The notes beneath the pieces are model-generated. The model saw only the letters and a list, made by a program, of their open reading frames with translations. It made no database searches and was not told the DNA's origin. This document shows positions 1-5,400 of a DNA stretch of 6,193 bases, one piece after another; position 1 is the stretch's first letter, and every line of letters starts with the position of its first letter. The stretch is from Kiritimatiellia bacterium (GTDB lineage: Bacteria > Verrucomicrobiota > Kiritimatiellia > RFP12 > UBA1067): positions 1 through 6,193 of the forward strand of contig JAKSOY010000249.1 of the NCBI GenBank assembly GCA_024405255.1, written 5' to 3'. Both the position numbers and the translations under genes were made by a program.

Positions 1-32
1 ACGCCGAGGCAGCAAATGAGAACGCGAGTCAT
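1..32 (-). CDS. Possible start of a fourth operon gene (partial)
   Basis: An ATG at 32 on the minus strand begins an open frame reading M-T-R-V-L-I-C-C-L-G and then leaves the window. The start lies 29 nt past the stop of the DUF1080 gene. That spacing is close to the 28 nt separating the two genes before it. The visible residues (one basic residue, then a hydrophobic run) would fit the start of a signal peptide, as in the three genes upstream. The ribosome binding site is weak: only a GGCG about 10 nt before the ATG. With ten residues visible no family can be named, and a chance ATG cannot be excluded. Confidence 0.35.
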   Translation of the reverse strand, partial: MTRVLICCLG

Positions 33-42
33 GCGAACATTT

Positions 43-67
43 CGCCGACGGACGATCGCCGTCAGCG
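43..67 (-). other. RNA stem-loop over the DUF1080 stop codon
   Basis: On the minus strand the sequence forms CGCTGACGG, a 7-nt loop (CGATCGT), then CCGTCGGCG. This is nine pairs including one U-G wobble. The stem contains the TGA stop of the DUF1080 gene (62-64). No T-run follows, so it is not a canonical intrinsic terminator. It could slow 3' decay of the upstream message or set expression of the next gene. Confidence 0.45.
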
Positions 68-1342
68 GTTGATGTACTCGAGCATCCACGGGAGGACGGG
101 CATCACTTCCCACTTCTTGAAGCGCATTTCATTCGCGCAGCCGCCGTGGAGCTGAAGGCCGAGCTTGCCGGTCTTCTCGCACTTGGGATCGATGATGTCG
201 AAGGTTTCAAAGCCGTTGATGCGATTCACGATGCGGTTCCCCACGGCGATCGTCGCAACCGTGTTCCAGCCGCCCTTCGCGTCGCGCACCTTCTCCACGA
301 GCTTGTCGTTGCTCGCCACCCAGCCGCGGCCGCGCGTCGTTTTGCCCTGCGTGTGCCAGAGGGCGCTGTCGCGGCTGTTGCCGGCGATCTCGTTCTGGAA
401 GCCCTTGAGCACCCAGGGGATGTCCTCTTCCGCCGCGCGGAAGTAGAGGGCCGAGTTGCCGCCGTTGAGCTTGTAGGTGACGCGGGCCATGAAGTTGTCG
501 TAGTCGGCGTCGGAAATGACGAGACCGTCCTTCTTTTCCTTCTGGTCGTGAATGCCGCGCAGATAGGCGCCGTCCTTGTCGTCGACGAATGTCCAGTCCT
601 GCGGAATCACATAGTGCGCCCCGTCGACCTTCCACTTGCCGTCCGCGCCTTTCACGAAGAATTCCTTCCACGCCGGACAGGGCGGGAGCTCCTTGATGCG
701 CGCGTTGCGCCAGTGGCACTCGCCAGGCGTCGTGCCCGCCTTCTGCGCGTGGATCTGAAGTCCGAAGAAACCCTTCTGCTGGCAGTCGTCGAAGATGTCG
801 ACCACCTTCACGCCGTTGAGCCAGGTCTTGATGGACGGGCCCACGCACTGGATTTCCAATTCGTTCCAGCCCTTGACCTTGAAGGTCTTGTACGCGGCGT
901 CGAGACGGGCGTCGGGCGTGGAGTTGTCGAGCCACACGAGTCCGAAACGGTGGCCGCGGCGGCCTTCGTCGTAGACGCGCGCCGTGGTCGGTCCGTTGGG
1001 CGTGATCTCCGCCTGGTAGCCGAACACCCGCGTACCGTGCTTGACGCCCTTGTCCGGACGCGTGGACGAGCGGAACTGCACGCCCGAGTTGCCGTCGTCG
1101 CACTTGAACTCGACCTTGAAGATGAAGTTCTCGTAGTTCTTTTCGGTACACAGGAACGTATTCCCGGGCGTACCGGGAACGCCGCGGCCCACGATCTCGC
1201 CGTTCGCCACCGTATACTCGGCGCTACCGCCGTTGATCTTCCAGCCCTTCAACGACTGTCCGTCGAAGAGCGCCGTGAATCCGTCTTCCGCACCGGCAAC
1301 CGCCGCCGCGAGAAGCGAGACCAGGAGAATGCTTTTCTTCAT
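62..1342 (-). CDS. Secreted tandem DUF1080 (3-keto-disaccharide hydrolase family) protein
   Basis: This 426-residue protein belongs to the DUF1080 / PF06439 family of concanavalin-like beta-sandwich proteins, now named 3-keto-disaccharide hydrolase. Residues 1-18 form a signal peptide ending AVAGA. The first domain spans about 20-218, with the opening motif LFDGQSLKGW, then NSGVQFRS, GYQAEI, GWNELEI, WLNG and GFFGLQIHA. A second copy at about 235-415 repeats the pattern (NSALYFR, GFQNEI, GWNTV, RINGF, GKLGLQLHG), so the fold appears twice. I chose ATG 1342 over the upstream ATG at 1351. AGAAAGG (1353-1359) sits 10 nt before 1342, but only 1 nt before 1351. The gene lies 28 nt after the GH95-like gene and is very likely cotranscribed with it. 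Its substrate is unknown, and a binding role is possible instead of catalysis. Confidence 0.9.
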   Translation of the reverse strand: MKKSILLVSLLAAAVAGAEDGFTALFDGQSLKGWKINGGSAEYTVANGEIVGRGVPGTPGNTFLCTEKNYENFIFKVEFKCDDGNSGVQFRSSTRPDKGVKHGTRVFGYQAEITPNGPTTARVYDEGRRGHRFGLVWLDNSTPDARLDAAYKTFKVKGWNELEIQCVGPSIKTWLNGVKVVDIFDDCQQKGFFGLQIHAQKAGTTPGECHWRNARIKELPPCPAWKEFFVKGADGKWKVDGAHYVIPQDWTFVDDKDGAYLRGIHDQKEKKDGLVISDADYDNFMARVTYKLNGGNSALYFRAAEEDIPWVLKGFQNEIAGNSRDSALWHTQGKTTRGRGWVASNDKLVEKVRDAKGGWNTVATIAVGNRIVNRINGFETFDIIDPKCEKTGKLGLQLHGGCANEMRFKKWEVMPVLPWMLEYINR

Positions 1343-1352
1343 AGAATTCATA

Positions 1353-1371
1353 CCTTTCTTTTTTTCTTTTT
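1353..1371 (-). promoter_or_regulatory. Purine-only translation initiation tract of the DUF1080 gene
   Basis: Nineteen consecutive purines (A-rich, ending AGAAAGG) fill nearly the whole gap between the GH95-like stop codon and the DUF1080 start. The 3' end serves as the Shine-Dalgarno site. The unstructured A-rich remainder resembles a ribosomal protein S1 or standby site. That reading is inference from composition. Confidence 0.5.
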
Positions 1372-3479
1372 CAATTCTTTGGTTCAACGATCTTCACATC
1401 CGCTTTGCCGTTCACACGGCGGCCCGAGGCGCGACGGCCGTCGGAGAGGCGGATGTTTTCGAAGGACACGTCTTTCCAGGAAGCGGGGCAGCCGCGGAAG
1501 AATTCGGGCTTCCCGTTGACTTCATGGACCATCAGTTCCATGAGCGCCGCCACTGCCGCGCACTGGCCGTCCATCTGCATGATCTCCTGTCCTTCAACCG
1601 GCTTGCCCGCCGCATCGAAGCGACCGAGGGCCAGTGTGGAATACCCCCGATGATACGGCCAGCAGCGCGACCCGCGGCCCTCGTTCATGAAGTAGTGCTC
1701 CCACGCCCTCAGCGTTTCCACGCTCGCCTCGGCCTCGCCCATGTGGAGATGGAGCACGGCCGCCCATGGTACGCACCAGCCGCACCAGGCGCTCACGCCG
1801 AGCTTCTTCCAGTTCGCGTAGGAGAGCGCAAGCGTGCGCGCCGTCGCGGGATCCGCCGGATCGAAGATGTCGAACGGATAGAGGCCCGCGAGATGCGAAT
1901 GGTGGCGATGCGATTCATTGAAGGGACGCTTCTCGAAGAGTTCGATGCCGCCCGCCGCATCGTCGATCGCCGCGAGCGGAAGACGCTTCTCCACGTCGAG
2001 CCACATCGGGTCCGACGTCTCGCCGAGCAGTTTCGCCGCCGCAATGAGATTCCGCGCGAGACGATGCGCCGCCGCGAGCTGGAAGCTCGGGTTGCGTCCG
2101 ACGGCCATCTCGAACGAAGCGCCGCCCCACTCGGGCGACGGACCCGTGGGCAGGCTCAGCGCGCCGTCACGATCTTCCATCATCGTGCGGTAGACCTTCA
2201 TCGCGCCCTTCATGAAGGGATAGGCGTCCGTCTTGAGGAATTCCCGATCGCCCGAGTACTTCACATAGCGGAACATCATATCCGCCACCCAGGCCGTGGA
2301 CCCATGATCGATCGTACCCGTCCAGAAACCGCCGATGCACACACCGCAGTCGTCCACCGAATGCGGCAGCACGAAACCGTCCTCGACCCCGCAGAAGAGA
2401 CGCGCGTTCTCCCGCAGACGCGGCCACCAGCTCTTCACCATCTTGAAGAGCGGCAGCAGATGTTCGGTGTGTCCGCCGCGGAACGCGGGGGAATAGCACA
2501 TCTGCACGTTGATGTTGAAATGGTAGTCGCCGTTCCAGGGCACGAGGGCATGATCCTCGAGCCACGGACCCTGCAGACCCGCCGGCACGCCGAGCGGATT
2601 CGTCATCGCGCCGAAACGGTACATGCCGTAGTCGAAGACGGCCTGGAGTTTGGGATCGGGCACCTGAATGCGCGCACCCTTCCGCCAGAACGCCTGCCAT
2701 TTCGCCTCTGAAAGCGGCCGCACGTTCTCATAGATCGGCGCGGGACCGCGCCACATCCAGGTCCTCGTGCGCGACCGTTCCGTTCTGAACGTCAAATTTT
2801 CTGCCGACGTCTCCACCACGCGGAACATCACGGGGTCGTCGTTCGGGAGTTCCCACGTGAACGAGGCCCCGTCCCATTTCTCCGCCGGCTTGAAACCGAG
2901 CGACAAGAGGTGGTTGCGCAAATACGGGAATTCCATGCAATGCTTCACCGCGAGCGTATACGGCGTGTTCGGCGGGAAATGAACGGCAAAGAGTCCGCCA
3001 CCCCACCTATCGCACATCGCCAGCTGAATCGCGCGGCCGTCGGAGAGGAACAGCTCGCCTAGACCCGTCATCGGATCGAGCGTGCCGCGCGTGAGCGTCG
3101 CACCGGGGATCTTCACCTCCAGACGGCCGAGCGGCAGCAGATAGGGGTTGCGCGGCTCGCCCTTCGGCGTCACCTTCTTGAAGAGTCCGAGGAGGCGATC
3201 CTTCTCGCCCTTCTGGATGGCGTCGACGATGTTCGTGTAGCTCTGCGAAGGCAGCCAGGGGTAGCCGCCACGATGGTCCCAGAGGTCGCCGCGTCCCACC
3301 GTGAAGCGGATCGTATCGCCGCCGCCCCACACGAGAACGCCCGTCGTACCGTCCGAAAACGCGAGCCCCTCATGGCAGCTGCGCGTGAGCGGGAACTTCC
3401 ACTCCAGCGGAGCGGCCGAAAGCGAAGCGGCCATCAAACAACCCAAGCCAACCAAAATCCTGCAACCCTTACTCTTCAT
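1371..3479 (-). CDS. Secreted GH95-like glycosidase (alpha-L-fucosidase clade)
   Basis: This 702-residue protein has the GH95 layout: signal peptide (about 1-23, ending SLSAA), N-terminal beta-sandwich (about 25-255), (alpha/alpha)6 barrel (about 270-600) and a C-terminal beta domain. Family motifs are intact. They are the W-N-G-D-Y-H-F-N-I-N-V-Q-M segment with N322 and N324, the PSPEW segment with E450, HRHHSHLAGLYP (524-535), and IMQMDGQ with D637. These match the two asparagines, acid glutamate and base-side aspartate known from Bifidobacterium AfcA, with similar spacing. The N-terminus (GVLVWGGGDTIRF, then GRGDLWDHRGG) differs from textbook GH95, so specificity could be fucose, L-galactose or another sugar. 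AAGGAG (3488-3493) lies 8 nt before ATG 3479, favouring it over the longer frame from 3512. It sits between the GH88 and DUF1080 genes. Confidence 0.88.
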   Translation of the reverse strand: MKSKGCRILVGLGCLMAASLSAAPLEWKFPLTRSCHEGLAFSDGTTGVLVWGGGDTIRFTVGRGDLWDHRGGYPWLPSQSYTNIVDAIQKGEKDRLLGLFKKVTPKGEPRNPYLLPLGRLEVKIPGATLTRGTLDPMTGLGELFLSDGRAIQLAMCDRWGGGLFAVHFPPNTPYTLAVKHCMEFPYLRNHLLSLGFKPAEKWDGASFTWELPNDDPVMFRVVETSAENLTFRTERSRTRTWMWRGPAPIYENVRPLSEAKWQAFWRKGARIQVPDPKLQAVFDYGMYRFGAMTNPLGVPAGLQGPWLEDHALVPWNGDYHFNINVQMCYSPAFRGGHTEHLLPLFKMVKSWWPRLRENARLFCGVEDGFVLPHSVDDCGVCIGGFWTGTIDHGSTAWVADMMFRYVKYSGDREFLKTDAYPFMKGAMKVYRTMMEDRDGALSLPTGPSPEWGGASFEMAVGRNPSFQLAAAHRLARNLIAAAKLLGETSDPMWLDVEKRLPLAAIDDAAGGIELFEKRPFNESHRHHSHLAGLYPFDIFDPADPATARTLALSYANWKKLGVSAWCGWCVPWAAVLHLHMGEAEASVETLRAWEHYFMNEGRGSRCWPYHRGYSTLALGRFDAAGKPVEGQEIMQMDGQCAAVAALMELMVHEVNGKPEFFRGCPASWKDVSFENIRLSDGRRASGRRVNGKADVKIVEPKN

Positions 3480-3487
3480 TTGTTGAA

Positions 3488-3509
3488 CTCCTTGCCGATT
3501 AGTATAACA
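3488..3509 (-). promoter_or_regulatory. Possible internal extended -10 and RBS of the GH95-like gene
   Basis: On the minus strand TGTTATACT (3501-3509) matches an extended -10 (TGn plus TATACT) in the 96-nt gap after the GH88 gene, and AAGGAG follows at 3488-3493. No -35-like hexamer lies at 16-18 bp. Transcription from here would start near 3494, leaving about 15 nt of leader with the ribosome site at its very 5' end. The ribosome binding site is convincing, while a promoter is only possible. Confidence 0.3.
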
Positions 3510-3575
3510 CATCCTTTCCCCCGTATGGAGAAAAAAGAGTACGAATCAACCATCGACGGCAAACGTCGCCGTTGT

Positions 3576-4826
3576 TCAATTGGTCTTGGAAGTGGCGAAG
3601 ACGAAAAAGGTGAAACGCTGGAGCGCTTCGAGGAAATAGTAGTCGCCGTAGTCGAGCGGCGTGTCGATTTCGCTGCCGCCCGGCTTGTGTCCCACGCCAT
3701 GGCGCAGAAGGAATCCGCCGAGTTCGTCCGGTGGCGCAAAGTAGGCGGGCGAGGCCAGCGCGAGAAGCTGTTTGGCTGCGAAGTCGCGGTACTTCGCCTG
3801 CGCATCGCCCTCCAGCACGGCCGCCATTTCGATGAGCGCCGAAGCCATGATCGCAGCCGCCGAACTGTCGCGTTCTTCACCCGGCGCACCGTAGTCCCAG
3901 AACGGCACGCCATCCGCCGGCATGTTCGGATGGCCGATCGCGAAGTCGGCCGCCCGACGCGCCGCATCCAGGTAGCGCCGCTCGCGCGTTTCGCGATACA
4001 TCATCATGTAGCCGTAGATCGCCCAGCTCTGTCCGCGGCTCCACGCCGTGAGGCAGCTTGCGCCCTGTCCGCGCGCAATGCCCTGCACGCGACCCGACTT
4101 CTGGTCGTAATCGAGCACGTGGTAGACGCTGTTGTCGGGACGGAAGTGGTTCTTGAGCGTAACGTCGGCGTGCGACCGCGCCAATGCGTCGTAGCGTTTG
4201 TCGCCCGAGATCTTGGACGCCAGTTCAAAGATTTCGAGCACGGGCAGGTTGTCGGGGATCACCTGGAAGTGCTCCGTGTCGTCCGTTCGGCCCCAGCTGC
4301 GGACGAGTCCCAGCTGCGGACTGAACCGCTTCGCCACGAGCGCAGCCGTCGCGCAGATGGCCTTGTCGTAGCGCGTGTCGTTCGCGAGGCGCCGTGCCGT
4401 ACCGAACGAACAGGCGATCATCAGGCCAAGGTCGTGACTCGGTGTGGACGCCGCCTGAGTGAGCGGCAGAAGATGATCGGTCCACGCGACGGCACGCGCC
4501 TTGAAGGCGGCGTCATCCGTCCATCGGCTGAGGATCTGCAGCGATCCCGGAAAGTAGCCGCACGTCCACCAACTGGTGAAGCGCATGTCGAGCTTCTTCG
4601 TCGCGCGATTGTATCCGTGCGGCGCCAAGCGGCGTCCCTTTGCGTCGCGCATGAGCGGCGTCGCCGCCGCATCGAGTACACGATAGTTCTCAATGGCACG
4701 ATGGAAGATCGGCGTGACCTGCCCCGCCAGCCGCCGGACCACATCCTCTTTCGGCGCGGCGGCGAATCCGACCAGCCCCCCGCACACCATCAACGCCACG
4801 ACACATGACTTTCGATTCACGTTCAT
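3576..4826 (-). CDS. Secreted GH88 unsaturated glucuronyl hydrolase
   Basis: This 416-residue protein is a glycoside hydrolase family 88 member. These enzymes hydrate and release the unsaturated uronic acid that polysaccharide lyases leave at the non-reducing end of oligosaccharides. A signal peptide (about 1-23, basic start then CVVALMVCGGLVGFAA) implies export. Barrel motifs run in the usual order: FTSWWTCGYFPGS (83-95), SHDLGLM with D132, VIPDNLP with D192, WSRGQSWAIYGY (262-273), DSSAAAIMASAL (from 320) and YGDYYFLEALQRF (393-405). D132 and D192 correspond to the catalytic pair D88/D149 of Bacillus GL1 UGL, with nearly the same spacing. ATG 4826 is preferred: GGAGGAG (4833-4839) ends 6 nt before it, and the alternative TTG at 4841 overlaps that site. 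It is the first gene of the operon. SHDLG favours GH88 over GH105. Confidence 0.92.
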   Translation of the reverse strand: MNVNRKSCVVALMVCGGLVGFAAAPKEDVVRRLAGQVTPIFHRAIENYRVLDAAATPLMRDAKGRRLAPHGYNRATKKLDMRFTSWWTCGYFPGSLQILSRWTDDAAFKARAVAWTDHLLPLTQAASTPSHDLGLMIACSFGTARRLANDTRYDKAICATAALVAKRFSPQLGLVRSWGRTDDTEHFQVIPDNLPVLEIFELASKISGDKRYDALARSHADVTLKNHFRPDNSVYHVLDYDQKSGRVQGIARGQGASCLTAWSRGQSWAIYGYMMMYRETRERRYLDAARRAADFAIGHPNMPADGVPFWDYGAPGEERDSSAAAIMASALIEMAAVLEGDAQAKYRDFAAKQLLALASPAYFAPPDELGGFLLRHGVGHKPGGSEIDTPLDYGDYYFLEALQRFTFFVFATSKTN

Positions 4827-4862
4827 CCTATTCTCCTCCAAAACTCTCGCCCGTCAAATACC

Positions 4863-4876
4863 ATTCCTTTCGGAAT
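4863..4876 (-). other. GAAA-tetraloop hairpin in the operon leader
   Basis: On the minus strand ATTCC-GAAA-GGAAT forms a 5-bp stem capped by a GNRA loop. Given the -10 at 4885-4890, the transcript should start near 4878, so this hairpin would lie within a few bases of the 5' end. Such a 5' stem-loop could protect the message from decay. The structure is seen and the role is inferred. Confidence 0.4.
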
Positions 4877-4884
4877 CAATTGAC

Positions 4885-4913
4885 ATTATACACGATTATC
4901 TGCGAATCGTGTA
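4885..4913 (-). promoter_or_regulatory. Operon promoter with palindromic operator
   Basis: On the minus strand a perfect TATAAT -10 (4885-4890) lies about 59 nt before the GH88 start. The hexamer 17 bp upstream (TACACG, 4908-4913) is a poor -35, matching three of six consensus bases. A perfect inverted repeat, TACACGATT-N7-AATCGTGTA (4889-4913), exactly fills the span from that -35 to the first two bases of the -10. This is the expected position for a dimeric repressor, or for an activator compensating for the weak -35. No regulator gene is in the window, so its family is unknown. Confidence 0.65.
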
Positions 4914-4937
4914 GAAGAATTGCGTGAAGAGGATATC

Positions 4938-5044
4938 TCACGCGGAGCGCGCGGAGGCTTTGCGTTTCTCGGTAGGGCGCAGACTCCGGCTGCGCCGCAA
5001 TGCCGGGTCCGTGGACAATCGTCTACAATCCCTTGCGGCGCGGC
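4938..5044. repeat. GC-rich block of short inverted and tandem repeats
   Basis: This stretch begins TCACGCGGAGC and contains a 7-bp hairpin, GGCGCAG-N7-CTGCGCC (4976-4996). It also holds a 12-bp inverted pair with one mismatch (4989-5000 against 5033-5044), enclosing two adjacent 10-mers, GTGGACAATC and GTCTACAATC (5011-5030), that differ at two positions. Open frames of 65 and 90 codons cross it on opposite strands. They lack family motifs and good start sites, so I treat the block as non-coding. It resembles dispersed intergenic repeats of large bacterial genomes, but copy number cannot be seen here. Confidence 0.45.
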
Positions 5045-5073
5045 TGGAATCCATGCCCCAGCGAGGATAGGCT

Positions 5074-5130
5074 CACGAAAGTCAATCCACTTTCGTGGTT
5101 GGAAATCACAGAAATGAACTGACTTTCGTG
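5074..5130. repeat. 57-bp element with 11-bp terminal inverted repeats
   Basis: CACGAAAGTCA (5074-5084) and TGACTTTCGTG (5120-5130) are perfect 11-bp inverted repeats bounding 57 bp. A third arm, ACTTTCGTG (5089-5097), pairs with the left end to give a 9-bp stem with a 6-nt loop. Two alternative stem-loops can therefore form from the same left arm. It could be a small palindromic repeat unit, a set of binding sites or a non-autonomous mobile remnant. No target-site duplication is evident. Confidence 0.5.
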
Positions 5131-5190
5131 CAACACAGCAGCCGGCAGAACCCAGCAAAGTCTACATTTTCATTTGAAAAATCGCACCCC

Positions 5191-5224
5191 TTGTCTACCG
5201 TTGGGAAATATGATACACTGTATC
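5191..5224 (+). promoter_or_regulatory. Plus-strand promoter-like site with palindrome over the -10
   Basis: TTGTCT (5191-5196) is followed after 17 bp by TACACT (5214-5219), preceded by TGA as an extended -10. Each hexamer matches consensus at four positions. GATACA-C-TGTATC (5212-5224), a perfect 13-bp palindrome, covers the -10, where a repressor could sit. Transcription would start near 5226, but no gene with a recognisable start follows, so this is a prediction from motif spacing only. Confidence 0.35.
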
Positions 5225-5227
5225 CGC

Positions 5228-5261
5228 TTTCAGAAACACTCGTATACTAAATATTCTGAAA
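5228..5261. repeat. 8-bp inverted repeat TTTCAGAA / TTCTGAAA
   Basis: TTTCAGAA (5228-5235) and TTCTGAAA (5254-5261) are perfect inverted arms around an 18-bp AT-rich spacer that contains TATACT. It lies just after the predicted plus-strand start site. It may be a stem-loop or a protein-binding site. The wide loop makes an RNA hairpin only moderately stable. Confidence 0.3.
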
Positions 5262-5400
5262 CTTAATCTCCTCCGGTGTTGATCCTCGGAACATCATTGA
5301 AATCAACCTTGAGCATCCGGATTTTCACGCCTTTCGAAATGCCCTAGCTCTTCGCGACCTGATTGACAAGCGCATGAAAAACATGGCTTTTCGTGCATAA
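5260..5400 (+). pseudogene. Protein-like open stretch without a start, possible gene remnant
   Basis: A frame opening after TGA at 5257 runs 46 codons to TAA at 5398. It reads protein-like, including VDPRNIIEINLEHPDF, then FRNALALRDLIDKRMKN, an amphipathic helix pattern. It has no ATG, GTG or TTG near its start; the first ATG is close to its 3' end (5374). The frame immediately upstream (ATG 5210, 18 codons, ending at 5266) would join it after a single frameshift. I do not recognise the family. It may be the decayed end of a small gene or a chance open frame, since the antisense strand also has a short open reading here. Confidence 0.25.
5372..5396 (+). other. Stem-loop GCATGAAAA / TTTTCGTGC
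   Basis: GCATGAAAA (5372-5380), a 7-base loop and TTTTCGTGC (5388-5396) pair over nine positions, with one U-G wobble in plus-strand RNA. It contains TTTCGTG, the motif that also forms the arms of the 5074-5130 element. No T-run follows, so it is not a standard terminator. Confidence 0.35.

Noticed and set aside
146..1519. A 457-codon plus-strand open frame, with similar ones at 1233-2711 and 3273-4808
   Set aside because: They lie antisense to the three glycosidase-cluster genes. Their products are Arg-, Val- and Ala-rich with no family motif, while the minus-strand frames show full domains, signal peptides and ribosome sites. They follow from GC-rich third positions on the opposite strand.
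3556..3572. Stem-loop ACGGC/GCCGT after the GH88 stop as a terminator
   Set aside because: The stem is short, has an A-C mismatch when extended in minus-strand RNA, and the nearest T-run (about 3531-3536) is some 20 nt away. It does not look like an intrinsic terminator.
4880..4885. Perfect TTGACA on the plus strand as a divergent promoter
   Set aside because: No -10-like hexamer occurs at 16-18 bp (the bases at 4903-4908 are CGAATC), and no plus-strand gene follows. The match is incidental to the minus-strand -10 region.
4920..5158. Small open frames of 65 (plus) and 90 (minus) codons
   Set aside because: They overlap each other on opposite strands across the repeat-rich block, lack ribosome sites and family motifs, and change composition where the repeats change.
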